Below, piece after piece: positions 36,767 to 46,241 of a stretch of 64,000 nt of DNA. The translations under genes and the position numbers were made by a program. Under the pieces are notes generated by a model. That model ran no database searches, was not told the DNA's origin, and saw only the letters and a program-made list of their open reading frames with translations. The stretch is taken from NCBI GenBank assembly GCA_027924025.1, contig AP026970.1:372001-436000 (forward strand), in the 5' to 3' direction. Every line of letters begins with the position of its first letter. Position 1 is the stretch's first letter. Source of the DNA: Comamonadaceae bacterium OS-4 (GTDB taxonomy: Bacteria > Pseudomonadota > Gammaproteobacteria > Burkholderiales > Burkholderiaceae_C).

Positions 36767-39700
36767 ATGCCCCAGTCCGCCCGTTCTACCGCGTTCACCC
36801 CCGTCCCGCCCCGTTTGCCCATGCCCTATCGTGCGGAAAACGAGGTTGTTTCCCACCGCTTGCAGATGTTGGAAGGCGCGCTCGACTGGGCCCACGCCGC
36901 CCGCACCGCTGAGCCTTGGGTGCAAGCGGTGCGCGAGAACCCGCCGCCCTTCTGGGCGATGGAGAGCCTGCTCAAGGAATACCCCATCTCCAGCGCTGAG
37001 GGACTGGCCCTGATGCGCCTGGCCGAAGCCTTGCTGCGCGTGCCGGATGCTGAAACCGCCATCGCCCTCACCACCGACCAACTGGGCCGCGCCGACTTCG
37101 AGGCCAGCGGCGACAAAGTGCTCTCCCGCCTGTCGAGCACCGCCATTGCCCTGTCGAAACACTTTTTGCCGGATGCCCAGAATGAGCCCGGCATGATGGC
37201 CAAGCTCGGCGCCCGCACCGTGGTGGCAGCCACCTTGCGCGCGGTGCAGCTGCTGGGTCGCCAGTTTGTGCTCGGTCAAACCATGCCGGAGGCGATGAAA
37301 GAGGCCGAGGTGTCTCGCAAAAAGGCCAATGTGCGCTTCAGCTACGACATGCTGGGCGAAGGCGCCCGCTCCGACAAAGACGCGCTGCGCTACCTCAAGA
37401 GCTATGCAGATGCTATTGAATTCATAGCTGCTCGCGCAAACAAGACGGACGCTTTAGCCGAAAATGATGGTATTTCTATCAAGCTCAGCGCCCTCTACCC
37501 GCGCTATGAGGACGCGCACCGCCAGGCGGTGCTGGACGAGCTGGTGCCCCGCGTCTGGACGCTGTGCGAAGCCGCCGCTGCTGCCAACATCAACCTCACT
37601 ATCGACGCTGAAGAGGTGGACCGCCTGGAGCTGTCGCTCGAAGTGCTGGAAGCCCTGCTGGTGCAAGTGGCGGCGCACTGCCCGCAGTGGGCCGGACTGG
37701 GGCTGGCCATGCAGGCTTACCAGACCCGTGCGCTCGAGCTGATCGAGCACGTCACGGCGCTGGCCCGCAAGTACCAAATCAAGCTGATGTGCCGCTTGGT
37801 TAAAGGCGCGTACTGGGATGCCGAAGTCAAGCGCGCCCAGGAGCTTGGCCTGCCGCACTACCCCGTGTTCACGCACAAGCACCATACCGATGTGTCCTAC
37901 TTGGCCTGCGCCCGCGCGCTTCTGGCGGTGCCCGATGCCATTTACCCCCAGTTCGCCGGCCACAACGCCGGCACCATTGCCGCCATCCTGCAAATGGGCG
38001 CCAAAACGGGTGCGCCCTTTGAGCTGCAGCGCCTGCACGGCATGGGCGAGGGCATCTTCCGCGAGGTACTGAAGAACCCGCTGGTCGCCTGCCGCGTCTA
38101 CGCCCCAGTGGGCGCGCACAAAGACTTGTTGGCTTATCTGGTGCGCCGGCTGCTCGAGAACGGTGCCAACTCCAGCTTTGTGCACCAGTTGGCTGACGAA
38201 TCGGTGGGCATGGGTGAACTGCTGATTTCGCCTTTGCGCCTGGAGCCGCACCCCAGCCTGCCGTTGCCGGCCGACCTGTTCGGCAAGCACCCCGGCAGCC
38301 GCGCCAACAGCACCGGGCTGGACCTGACGGTGGCCGCCATGCGCGACCCACTCTTGGCCGCGTTGCAGACCGCGCCCGTGCCGGTGGTGCCGGAGTTTGA
38401 TGTCAAAAACATCCCTGGCGCTTATGCAAGCTGCGCGAGCAGCTATCAAAAGTGGAGCAAAGTGCCAGTGGAAGAGCGCGCTGCTACCCTGCGCCGCGCG
38501 GCCGATGCGCTGCAAGCCGCCATGCCGCAGTTTTGCGCGCTCTTGGTAAAAGAAGCCTTCAAGACCTGGGGCGACGCGGTCAGCGAAGTGCGCGAGGCGG
38601 TGGATTTCTTGCGCTACTACGCCGACGAGGCGCAGCGCATCATGCAGCCCATTTCATGCCCTGTCGTCGCTAACGCGCAAGTGGGCTACCAATACGGCGT
38701 GACAGGCGAGACCAACACCCTGCGTTTGACTGCGCGAGGTGTGTGGGTGTGCATCAGCCCCTGGAACTTCCCGCTGGCCATCTTCATGGGCCAGGTCGCT
38801 GCCGCACTGGCTACCGGCAACACCGTGCTGGCCAAGCCCGCTGAGCAAACACCCGGAGTGGCCAAAGCTGCGGTGGATTTGATGGTCGCCGCTGGTGTGC
38901 CCGCCGATGCGCTGCAGCTCTTGCACGGTGCTGGCGAAACCGTGGGTGCTGCGCTGGTGGCGCAGCCCGGCGTGGCGGGAGTGGTGTTCACCGGCTCGAC
39001 CCAAGTGGCCAAAATCATCCAGCGCGCGCTGGCCGCCAAAGACGGCCCCATCGTCCCGCTGATTGCCGAAACTGGCGGCATCAACGCCATGCTGGTCGAC
39101 AGCAGCGCGCTGCCCGAGCAGGTGGTCGATGCGGTGGTGATGAGCGCCTTCCGCTCCGCCGGTCAACGCTGCTCCGCGCTGCGCCTGCTGGTAGTGCACA
39201 GCGCGATTGCCGATGGCGTGATCGAGATGCTGCAGGGTGCTGCCCAAGAGCTGCAGGTGGGCAACCCGGCCGACTTGGCCATCGACCTCGGCCCGGTGAT
39301 TGACCGCGAGGCCTTTGACAACATCCAGCGCCACATCACTCGCCTGAAAAATGAGTCAAAGGTGCTGGTCGGAGCGGGCGCGGCAACGCGTTTTGCGCAG
39401 GTCAAGGAGGAGCCCGCAAAGCGGGCGGGGGACACGGAGCAAAACGCGTTGTCGCGTCCGCTCATAGCTAACCTGATCGCGCCCCACGCTTTTGAAGTGG
39501 AAAGCATTGCGCAAGTGAAGGCCGAAATCTTCGGCCCCGTGCTGCAAGTGGTGCGCTGGGACGGTAACCCGGAAGACGTGATCGCCCAGATCAACGCGCT
39601 CGGTTACGGCCTGACGTTGGGCATCCAGACCCGCATCGACAGCCGCGCCCAAGCGCTGGCCGCGCAGGCCCATGTGGGCAACATTTATATCAACCGCAAC

Positions 39701-39871
39701 ATGATCGGCGCGGTTGTGGGTGTGCAGCCTTTCGGTGGCGAAGGGTTGAGTGGCACCGGCCCGAAAGCCGGTGGCCCACACTACTTGTATCGCTTCTGCG
39801 CGGAGCAAACCGTGACGGTGAACACCACCGCGGCAGGAGGCAATGCCGCCTTGTTGGCAGGCATGCACTGA
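36767..39871 (+). CDS. putA: Bifunctional proline dehydrogenase / glutamate-semialdehyde dehydrogenase
   Basis: A 1034-residue PutA that turns proline into glutamate. The N-terminal ribbon-helix-helix repressor domain of long PutA proteins is absent. The PRODH domain covers about 60-470 (K-L-S-A-L-Y-P-R, R-L-V-K-G-A-Y-W-D, and the distal R-x-R-region), and the aldehyde dehydrogenase domain about 510-1020 (W-N-F-P-L-A, F-T-G-S-T, E-T-G-G-I-N, and catalytic Cys in G-Q-R-C-S near 802). CAGGAG lies seven bases before the ATG. Three repeat-derived stretches are read in frame: about residues 215-231, 551-565 and 873-895. Proline is oxidised at the membrane with quinones as acceptor. Confidence 0.95.
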   Translation: MPQSARSTAFTPVPPRLPMPYRAENEVVSHRLQMLEGALDWAHAARTAEPWVQAVRENPPPFWAMESLLKEYPISSAEGLALMRLAEALLRVPDAETAIALTTDQLGRADFEASGDKVLSRLSSTAIALSKHFLPDAQNEPGMMAKLGARTVVAATLRAVQLLGRQFVLGQTMPEAMKEAEVSRKKANVRFSYDMLGEGARSDKDALRYLKSYADAIEFIAARANKTDALAENDGISIKLSALYPRYEDAHRQAVLDELVPRVWTLCEAAAAANINLTIDAEEVDRLELSLEVLEALLVQVAAHCPQWAGLGLAMQAYQTRALELIEHVTALARKYQIKLMCRLVKGAYWDAEVKRAQELGLPHYPVFTHKHHTDVSYLACARALLAVPDAIYPQFAGHNAGTIAAILQMGAKTGAPFELQRLHGMGEGIFREVLKNPLVACRVYAPVGAHKDLLAYLVRRLLENGANSSFVHQLADESVGMGELLISPLRLEPHPSLPLPADLFGKHPGSRANSTGLDLTVAAMRDPLLAALQTAPVPVVPEFDVKNIPGAYASCASSYQKWSKVPVEERAATLRRAADALQAAMPQFCALLVKEAFKTWGDAVSEVREAVDFLRYYADEAQRIMQPISCPVVANAQVGYQYGVTGETNTLRLTARGVWVCISPWNFPLAIFMGQVAAALATGNTVLAKPAEQTPGVAKAAVDLMVAAGVPADALQLLHGAGETVGAALVAQPGVAGVVFTGSTQVAKIIQRALAAKDGPIVPLIAETGGINAMLVDSSALPEQVVDAVVMSAFRSAGQRCSALRLLVVHSAIADGVIEMLQGAAQELQVGNPADLAIDLGPVIDREAFDNIQRHITRLKNESKVLVGAGAATRFAQVKEEPAKRAGDTEQNALSRPLIANLIAPHAFEVESIAQVKAEIFGPVLQVVRWDGNPEDVIAQINALGYGLTLGIQTRIDSRAQALAAQAHVGNIYINRNMIGAVVGVQPFGGEGLSGTGPKAGGPHYLYRFCAEQTVTVNTTAAGGNAALLAGMH
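37411..37460 (+). repeat. Short palindromic repeat, family A, copy 5 (inside putA)
   Basis: GCTAT (37412-37416) and ATAGC (37424-37428) arms, then TGCTCGCGCA (37429-37438) and GACGCTTTAGCC (37448-37459). It is one of the best copies. It is translated as D-A-I-E-F-I-A-A-R-A-N-K-T-D-A in the PRODH domain of PutA. Confidence 0.7.
38417..38460 (-). repeat. Short palindromic repeat, family A, copy 6 (inside putA, inverted)
   Basis: On the minus strand this reads TTGCTCC, CTTTTGATAGCTGCTCGCGCA, then AAGCGCC, matching copies 4 and 8 closely. It lies in the linker between the PRODH and aldehyde dehydrogenase domains and is translated in frame as A-Y-A-S-C-A-S-S-Y-Q. Confidence 0.65.
39384..39451. 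repeat. 68-bp element with 13-bp perfect inverted ends inside putA
   Basis: CAACGCGTTTTGC (39384-39396) and GCAAAACGCGTTG (39439-39451) are perfect inverted repeats; between them CCCGC AAA GCGGG makes a second hairpin. The element is read in frame as part of the aldehyde dehydrogenase domain (about residues 873-895), adding a charged stretch K-E-E-P-A-K-R-A-G-D-T-E. It looks like a miniature mobile palindromic element. Confidence 0.6.
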
Positions 39872-39956
39872 TGGGTACCGTCCGTTCCCGCGTCTGTAAC
39901 CACAGCAGGCGTGGGACGGCGGAGTGCCATGAAGCGCCGCCCCCGACGCGCTTCTA

Positions 39957-41702
39957 TCAAGCGGTAGGCGCTGTCACGCTCCGGCGCAGCAAGCTCCGCA
40001 GCTTGGCGGGCTGAATGGGTTTCTTCAAGAGCGTCAGGCCGGCGCGGTGGGCCTGGTATTTCACGTCTTCTTCCAAGTCGCCGGTGATCAGGCAGGCCGG
40101 GATGTCGGATTGCGCGGCGTCCCGCAATTCCAGAATCGCTTCGATGCCGGTCAGGTTGTCGCGCAAACGGTAGTCGCTGATGATGAAATCGGGCCAATTG
40201 CCGTTTGCAGCGGCGTCCAGCGCTTCCTGGCCGCTTTCAAACCAGGTGACGTCGCAGCCCCACGATTGCAGTAGGCCTTGCAGCGCCTCTCCGCCCATCT
40301 GGTTGTCTTCAATCAGCCAGATGGCCGTGCCGTGGACATCATGGGCCACGGTGTGCTGAGCGACCGGGGGCTGCTCGGTCACCGCCGGGCGCAAGGTTGT
40401 GCTGTTCGCAGTGACAGAAAAACGGCTGCCGCAACCCAAATGGGAGCGCAAGTTCAGCGTGTGGCCCAGCAGCCGGCACGCGCGGTCCACCATGCTCAGA
40501 CCCAGGCCCAGTCCCTTGGCGCGATCCCGCTCGGGGTTTTCGACCTGGAAAAACTCTTCAAACACCGTCGTGTGCAGGTTCCGGTCGATACCGATGCCGC
40601 TGTCCCATACCTGGATGCTGGCTCTCTGACCGCCGCCAGCGGGCCGGCAGCTCACCAGCACGGTTCCGCTGGGGGTGTATTCAATCGCATTGGAAATCAG
40701 ATTCAGCAGCACCCGCTGAAGGAGTACCGGGTCGCTGATGATCCAGGTGGACGTGGGGCGTATCCGCAGGCGCAGGCCTTTGCTGTTGGCGGTTTCCGAG
40801 AACAGCACCCGCATTTGGTTGAACAGGGCATTCACGTTGACCGGGCACAAGGGGCTGTCGGTGGAGTTGGCCTCCAGGCGCGAATAGTCAAACAGCACAT
40901 CCAGCAACTCTTGCAAGGCCTGTGCAGAGGCCTCGACACCCTGCACCAGATCGGGGTAGCTCTCTGCGGTCCGATCGGTGTCCACATGGCGGTTGTGCAT
41001 TTGGCTCAGGCGGGCCACAAACATTCCCAGTGCGTGTGCCGGTTGTCGCAAGTCGTGGCTTGCCGCTGCCAAAAAGCGGGACTTGGCCACATAGGCCGCT
41101 TCCACCCGGTCGTTGGCCAGGCGCAGTTCTCGGTTGTGGGTTTCCGACTCTTGCAGCGCCCGGTTCTTGGTGCTCTCAAAAATCTGGGTCAGCAAAAACA
41201 GCAGCAACACAAAGCCAAACAGGCTGCAGCTGAAAAAGATGTGGGTGAGCTCGGTGTTGTAGTTACGGGGCACCGGAATGCCGATCAGTGGCAGCAAGCC
41301 AAACACAGTCACCGCCCCGAGCGTCATCAGGAGCCAGAACACCGTCCTGCTGGTGAAGCCGAATAGCAAGGTGGCCGCGATCGGGGCCAGGGCCACCCAC
41401 ACGATCACTGGCGATTGCACCCCGCCCGTTTGTTGGATCACGGCACAGACGGCCAGAAAACAAATCGTGGTTTGGGTGGTGGCCAGGCGGTTGTAGGCCC
41501 TGTGGCTGTCGATGCTGCCGAGTCGCAGCTGGTTGAGCATCAGCAACAGGCCGTTGCCCAGCATGATCCACACGCCCGAGAAAAAGCCCATCAGCCAGTT
41601 GAATCCTGCATAAAGGCAACAGGCCAGTGCCACTGCAGAGCCGAAATAGCTCAGCAGCTGGACCCGCTCCGGGTCTAGCATCGGGGTTCGCGTTTGGCTC
41701 AC
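39957..41702 (-). CDS. Hybrid sensor histidine kinase with C-terminal receiver
   Basis: A 581-residue membrane kinase. Five or six hydrophobic helices cover about residues 15-175, followed by a coiled coil and the kinase core: phospho-acceptor His in A-S-H-D-L-R-Q-P (about 218), N-L-I-S-N-A, D-S-G-I-G-I and G-L-G-L-G-L-S-M. A receiver domain (about 455-575; I-E-D-N, phospho-acceptor D in I-I-S-D-Y-R, K in L-K-K-P-I) closes the protein. A GTG at 41702 overlaps the stop of the receiver gene (GTGA), so coupled translation is likely; an ATG seven codons later (41681) is the alternative. No signal is evident. Confidence 0.85.
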   Translation of the reverse strand: MSQTRTPMLDPERVQLLSYFGSAVALACCLYAGFNWLMGFFSGVWIMLGNGLLLMLNQLRLGSIDSHRAYNRLATTQTTICFLAVCAVIQQTGGVQSPVIVWVALAPIAATLLFGFTSRTVFWLLMTLGAVTVFGLLPLIGIPVPRNYNTELTHIFFSCSLFGFVLLLFLLTQIFESTKNRALQESETHNRELRLANDRVEAAYVAKSRFLAAASHDLRQPAHALGMFVARLSQMHNRHVDTDRTAESYPDLVQGVEASAQALQELLDVLFDYSRLEANSTDSPLCPVNVNALFNQMRVLFSETANSKGLRLRIRPTSTWIISDPVLLQRVLLNLISNAIEYTPSGTVLVSCRPAGGGQRASIQVWDSGIGIDRNLHTTVFEEFFQVENPERDRAKGLGLGLSMVDRACRLLGHTLNLRSHLGCGSRFSVTANSTTLRPAVTEQPPVAQHTVAHDVHGTAIWLIEDNQMGGEALQGLLQSWGCDVTWFESGQEALDAAANGNWPDFIISDYRLRDNLTGIEAILELRDAAQSDIPACLITGDLEEDVKYQAHRAGLTLLKKPIQPAKLRSLLRRSVTAPTA

Positions 41703-42103
41703 GCGGGGTCTGAGCCTATGAAGTCGGGCACATGGGGCTTGCCGTCCAGTACCTGGCGTACCGCCTCGCGAATGGCGCGCAGTCCGCAGGATTTGGGGCA
41801 ATAGCCGTTGGCGCCCGCTTGAATGGCTGCATGGTAGTCGGCCGGGTCTTCAGAGCCTGCGACCACCAGCACGGGCAAGGTCGTCTGCATCAGCCGAATC
41901 TGGCGGATGGTCGGGAGACCACCCAATGGCTGCATTTCCAGATCAATCAGCACCGCTTTGATGCGCGGATTCCGCTCCAAAAGCTCCAGCCCATGGGCCC
42001 CGTCAGTCGCCTCGAGCACTTCCACCCCGGGTTGGAGTTGCCGCAACGCCGCGACCAAGCCTTGGCGCACGATCGGATGATCATCTATGACGAGCAGTTG
42101 CAT
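41699..42103 (-). CDS. Single-domain response regulator
   Basis: A 134-residue stand-alone receiver: V-I-D-D-H-P (about 5-10), phospho-acceptor D in L-I-D-L-E-M (about 54), the T/S position in V-V-A-G-S and the K in C-P-K-S (about 104). It looks like the receiver half of a NarL-type regulator without the DNA-binding domain; the frame simply ends 30 residues after the Lys. It overlaps the hybrid kinase start by four bases and is surely its partner in a phosphorelay. Confidence 0.88.
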   Translation of the reverse strand: MQLLVIDDHPIVRQGLVAALRQLQPGVEVLEATDGAHGLELLERNPRIKAVLIDLEMQPLGGLPTIRQIRLMQTTLPVLVVAGSEDPADYHAAIQAGANGYCPKSCGLRAIREAVRQVLDGKPHVPDFIGSDPA

Positions 42104-42293
42104 GCTTCGAGTGTAGTCTCTTGTTTTTAGCCTGATGATTCCTGTGCAAAGGCCAAGCGGTTACAAAATGTGTATCGCTTTCCGATTGAACGTGCTGCCT
42201 CAAGCGGCGATGTGTGCCAGATTCCTAGTGCTTTTCGCCATTGGCAAAAGCTCACAATTTGGTATGGTGGGGATCTGTTATTCAGGAGTTCCT

Positions 42294-43709
42294 ATGACCA
42301 TCGCTCAAAGCCGAACCAGTACGGAAGCCCTTGCCCAGTTGGGCGACAAGGTACTGCTGTCAGCCATCGTGTTGTCTGCGGTGGTGTCGGTCGCACTGGG
42401 CCTGTCTTTTGTAGACAGCGGCCTGGCCATTACCGCCACGGTGTTGCTGCTGGGGCTTGCCTTTGGCGTGTTTGCGGTGGCCCGTTACACCGTGCTCAGC
42501 CGGTTTGTGCTGGCGTTTGTGTTGGTCTCTTTCGTGGCACTGCACATCCAACTCGCCAGGGGCATGGAGGAAATGCACTTCGGGGTGTTTGTCTCCTTGG
42601 CGCTCTTTTTGACCTACCGCGATTGGCGGGTCATTGTTTTCGGGGCGGTGCTCTACGCGATACACCATGTGGTGTTTGACCGCTTGCAGGCAGCGGGTTT
42701 TGGTTTGTACTGCATCACCGAGGCCAACTTTGGCCGTGTCGTGATCCATTCGGTGTACGTGGTCATCCAGTCGGGGGTGCAATCCATCATGGCGATCAAC
42801 ATGGCACGTGCAGGCCGGGAGGGCGACGAGTTGCGGGTGTTGGTGGCCCAGGTCAACCGGGAGAATACGATCGACCTCAATGTGCACGACATTCCGACGG
42901 CTACCCGCGGCGGCACCATGCTCCGCGAAACGCTGGCGCGCATGGATGCCGCAGTGGCGGCAGTGCGTCGCAGCACCGGCAGCATCGATGTGGCCTGTAA
43001 CGAGATAGCGACGGGCAACCAGGACCTCAGCAACCGGACCGAGCAAACCGCCGCCAACTTGCAACGCACGGCCAGCAATATGTCGCAGCTCACAGGCGCC
43101 ATGGCCCAGTCGGCCGAGAGCGCCCGTCAGGCGAATGCACTCGCCATGACTGCCAGCACCACCGCGGCCCGCGGTGGCGAGGTGGTGAGCGAAGTGGTGC
43201 TCACCATGCAAGGTATCAATGAAGCGAGCCGCAAGATCAGCGACATCATCGGAGTCATTGATGGGATTGCCTTTCAGACCAATATCTTGGCGCTGAACGC
43301 TGCGGTCGAGGCGGCCCGCGCCGGTGAGCAAGGGCGTGGTTTTGCGGTGGTGGCCAGCGAGGTCCGGAGCCTGGCCGGCCGTTCGGCCGAGGCCGCCAAG
43401 GAAATCAAAACCTTGATCAACACCAGTGTGGACCGTGTGGAACAAGGCACTACGCTGGTCGATAAAGCCGGCGAAACCATGACCGAGGTGGTGAGCAGCA
43501 TCCGCCGGGTGACCGACATCATGGGCGAGATCAGCGCAGCCAGCGCCGCACAGTCTGACGGCGTGAACGAGGTCGGGGAGGCCGTTGCCCAGATGGACCA
43601 GGCCACCCAGCAAAATGCGTCTTTGGTAGAAGAAATGGCCGCCGCTGCTGGCAGTTTGCGCCAACAGGCCCAGGACTTGGTGCGCACCGTAGCGGTGTTT
43701 CACCCATAG
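42294..43709 (+). CDS. Methyl-accepting chemotaxis protein with multi-helix membrane domain
   Basis: A 471-residue receptor. The N-terminal 190 residues contain five or six short hydrophobic helices with almost no periplasmic loop, so the signal is probably sensed in or near the membrane. The cytoplasmic signalling domain (about 215-470) has the intact tip I-D-G-I-A-F-Q-T-N and E-A-A-R-A-G-E and no clear HAMP domain. CAGGAG lies six bases before the ATG at 42294; longer open frame upstream lacks such a site. It ends in A-V-F-H-P. Confidence 0.9.
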   Translation: MTIAQSRTSTEALAQLGDKVLLSAIVLSAVVSVALGLSFVDSGLAITATVLLLGLAFGVFAVARYTVLSRFVLAFVLVSFVALHIQLARGMEEMHFGVFVSLALFLTYRDWRVIVFGAVLYAIHHVVFDRLQAAGFGLYCITEANFGRVVIHSVYVVIQSGVQSIMAINMARAGREGDELRVLVAQVNRENTIDLNVHDIPTATRGGTMLRETLARMDAAVAAVRRSTGSIDVACNEIATGNQDLSNRTEQTAANLQRTASNMSQLTGAMAQSAESARQANALAMTASTTAARGGEVVSEVVLTMQGINEASRKISDIIGVIDGIAFQTNILALNAAVEAARAGEQGRGFAVVASEVRSLAGRSAEAAKEIKTLINTSVDRVEQGTTLVDKAGETMTEVVSSIRRVTDIMGEISAASAAQSDGVNEVGEAVAQMDQATQQNASLVEEMAAAAGSLRQQAQDLVRTVAVFHP

Positions 43710-43802
43710 CCCCAGCAGGTGTAGTGCCTGCCGCCCCGCGGGGAGGGCGGGTTGTGCACCTTGGGGCATGATGGCAGCCTTTGAACTTTCCTCGTTTCAC
43801 TG

Positions 43803-44834
43803 ATGCCCGGCAACCGCTCTGCTTCGAAGCGCTTCACCAACTCGGACCCACAGGTCCAGATTGGTAACTTTCCTTGGTACGAGATGCTGTGGCGCTCGTT
43901 GCGCGGCGATTTCAAACCGCTTCGTGCGCCAGACAAAGGCTATGCGGCTTTTGAAGCGGCATGGACCGTACCGGTAAACCATGATGCTTTGCGGCAAGCG
44001 CCGGAGTCACCGCAGGTGACCTGGCTGGGGCATGTGACGGTGTTGCTGCAGGTCGCGGGGCTGAATGTCTTGATGGACCCTACGCTGGCGGACTTTGCCG
44101 GCCCAGGGGGGCGGGTCGGAGCCCGCCGCCGCGTCAAGGCGCCGCTGACGCCCGCGCAGCTGCCCCGCATTGACCTGGTGTTGATCTCTCATAACCATTA
44201 CGACCATTTGTGCGATGCCACGATCCGTGGCCTGCTGGCCGCTGGTCAGACGCCGCGCTTTGTCGTGCCCAAGGGGCTGAAAGCCTGGTTTGACCAGCGT
44301 GGCATTTCCCGGGTGCAAGAGCTGGACTGGTGGGAGTCGCTCGATGTGGCAGAGGGTATCCGGGTGCACTTCACGCCGGCTCAGCACTGGAGCCGGCGCA
44401 CTCCGTGGGACACCAATGCCTCGTTGTGGGGAGGCTATTGCCTGGAGTGGCATGCAGCGCCCGCCGCGCCTTGGCGTTTTTTGTTCCCGGGCGACACCGG
44501 CTACAGCCGTGACTTTCAAGCTATCCGCCAGCGGATCGGGCGCATGGATTTCGTGGCCCTCCCCATCGGGGCTTACCTGCCGCGCGACTTCATGAAGCCG
44601 ATGCACGTGAACCCGGCCGATGCGGTGCAGATGCTGCTGGACCTGGACGCGCCTCTCGCCATGGGCGTGCATTGGGGCACCTTCATGCTGACCCAAGAGG
44701 CATTTGATCAACCCCCACGCGACCTTGCGATCGCGCTGGCCGAGCGCAATCTCGCACCCGGACACGTGTGGTTGATGCGGCATGGCGAGACCCGCGCCAT
44801 ACCGCTGCCAGCAGCCGACCGGATCGCGGCTTAA
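43803..44834 (+). CDS. MBL-fold metallo-hydrolase, UlaG / NAPE-PLD-like
   Basis: A 343-residue metallo-beta-lactamase-fold hydrolase. The metal motif H-N-H-Y-D-H (about 130-135), the later His (Q-H-W-S near 198), G-D-T-G-Y-S (about 229-234) and the final H-W-G-T (about 283) are all present. The architecture matches proteins related to N-acyl-phosphatidylethanolamine phospholipase D and UlaG-like lactonases. It has no signal peptide. Its real substrate is not known. It overlaps purT by four bases at the 3' end. Confidence 0.85.
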   Translation: MPGNRSASKRFTNSDPQVQIGNFPWYEMLWRSLRGDFKPLRAPDKGYAAFEAAWTVPVNHDALRQAPESPQVTWLGHVTVLLQVAGLNVLMDPTLADFAGPGGRVGARRRVKAPLTPAQLPRIDLVLISHNHYDHLCDATIRGLLAAGQTPRFVVPKGLKAWFDQRGISRVQELDWWESLDVAEGIRVHFTPAQHWSRRTPWDTNASLWGGYCLEWHAAPAAPWRFLFPGDTGYSRDFQAIRQRIGRMDFVALPIGAYLPRDFMKPMHVNPADAVQMLLDLDAPLAMGVHWGTFMLTQEAFDQPPRDLAIALAERNLAPGHVWLMRHGETRAIPLPAADRIAA

Positions 44835-46045
44835 ACCACGCGCGGTTTTACTTTCGATGCAGCCAGCTTGGCGTTGCTGCGCGCGGTGTCGGTGTTCTCG
44901 GCCCGTGCCAGCGCAACCCCCATGCGACGCTTGGTAAAGCTCTCGGGTTTGCCGAATAGGCGCAGATCGGTGCCGGGGATTGCCAAGGCCTCGTCCACCC
45001 CGTCAAACACCATGCCTTTAGCATCGGCACCGCCGTAAATCACGGCACTTGCGCCCGGATTGCGCAAAGAGGTGTCGACTGGCAAGCCCAGAATTGCGCG
45101 GGCATGGAGCTCAAATTCGCTTTGGTGCTGGGTGCACAGGGTCACCAAGCCGGTGTCGTGGGGGCGTGGGCTGACCTCGCTGAACCACACCTGTTCGCCT
45201 TTGACAAACAGCTCCACCCCAAACAGGCCTTGCCCGCCTAGGTTGTCGGTCACCGCCTTGGAGACTTCGCGTGCGCGCTCCAGGGCGGCGGCGTGCATCT
45301 GCATCGGCTGCCAGCTCTCGACATAGTCGCCGCTGACCTGCACGTGGCCGATGGGGTCGCAAAAGCTGGTCACGATCTGGCCATCTGCGCCGACCGAGCG
45401 CACCGTGAGCTGGGTGATTTCGTAATCGAAATCGATGAACCCTTCCACGATGACCCGGCCGTGGCTGACACGGCCACCGGCTATGGCGTAGTCCCATGCT
45501 TTTTGGACATCTGCCGGGCCGTCAATTTTGCTTTGGCCTTTGCCGGAGCTGCTCATGACCGGTTTGACGATACAGGGGTAGCCAATACCCTTTCCGTTTT
45601 CGCCATCGATCGCCGCCTGCAATTCGGCCAGCGAGTCACAAAACTGGTAAGGGCTGGTGGGCAGGCCCAAAGTCTCTGCCGCCAGGCGGCGGATGCCTTC
45701 CCGGTCCATCGTCAAGCGGGCGGCACGGGCGGTCGGAATCACGCGCACCGTGCCTGCGGCCTCCAGCTCTTCGAGCATGGGCGTGGCAATGGCTTCAATT
45801 TCCGGCACCACCAGCATGGGGCGCTCCGCTTCAATCAGTGCCTTGAGCTGCGCCGGATCGCTCATGGTGATGGTGCGCGCGTGGTGGGCCACTTGTTGAC
45901 CGGGCGCGTTGTCATAGCGATCCACCGCAATGGTCTCGACCCCCAGGCGTTGCAGTGCAATCAGCACTTCTTTGCCCAATTCACCGCTGCCGAGCAGCAT
46001 TACTTTGGTCGCATGGGGGGAGAGGGGCGTTCCGAGAGTGGTCAT
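44831..46045 (-). CDS. purT: Formate-dependent phosphoribosylglycinamide formyltransferase
   Basis: A 404-residue ATP-grasp enzyme that formylates glycinamide ribonucleotide with formate and ATP in purine synthesis. Visible parts: [11 protein letters not shown] (about residues 17-27), V-P-E-I-E-A-I-A (about 80-87), [12 protein letters not shown] (about 160-171), [10 protein letters not shown] (about 285-294). Length is typical. It allows purine synthesis without 10-formyl-THF. It is divergent from a chemoreceptor gene with a 196-bp AT-rich gap. Confidence 0.96.
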   Translation of the reverse strand: MTTLGTPLSPHATKVMLLGSGELGKEVLIALQRLGVETIAVDRYDNAPGQQVAHHARTITMSDPAQLKALIEAERPMLVVPEIEAIATPMLEELEAAGTVRVIPTARAARLTMDREGIRRLAAETLGLPTSPYQFCDSLAELQAAIDGENGKGIGYPCIVKPVMSSSGKGQSKIDGPADVQKAWDYAIAGGRVSHGRVIVEGFIDFDYEITQLTVRSVGADGQIVTSFCDPIGHVQVSGDYVESWQPMQMHAAALERAREVSKAVTDNLGGQGLFGVELFVKGEQVWFSEVSPRPHDTGLVTLCTQHQSEFELHARAILGLPVDTSLRNPGASAVIYGGADAKGMVFDGVDEALAIPGTDLRLFGKPESFTKRRMGVALARAENTDTARSNAKLAASKVKPRVV

Positions 46046-46241
46046 GGTCAGAGGGGGGTAAAGATGGTTAGGATGGCATTGTCGGTGTGAACAGGGCAGG
46101 TTCAGTGACCGACCGGATTTTCAAGCCAAAAACCCTTCGCCCATCATGGGAATGTATGATTTTTATGCTTTTTTCATTAAATCCATTAAATTTGAAGATC
46201 TGTAAGTTGCGTCTGATGTCGGTCGCTGATGTGGAGTCCTT

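Noticed and set aside
46046..46241. Sigma-28 (flagellar) promoter before the Cache chemoreceptor
   Set aside because: TAAGTT and a loosely matching downstream block were seen, but the GCCGATAA-type half is missing, so the match is too weak to report.
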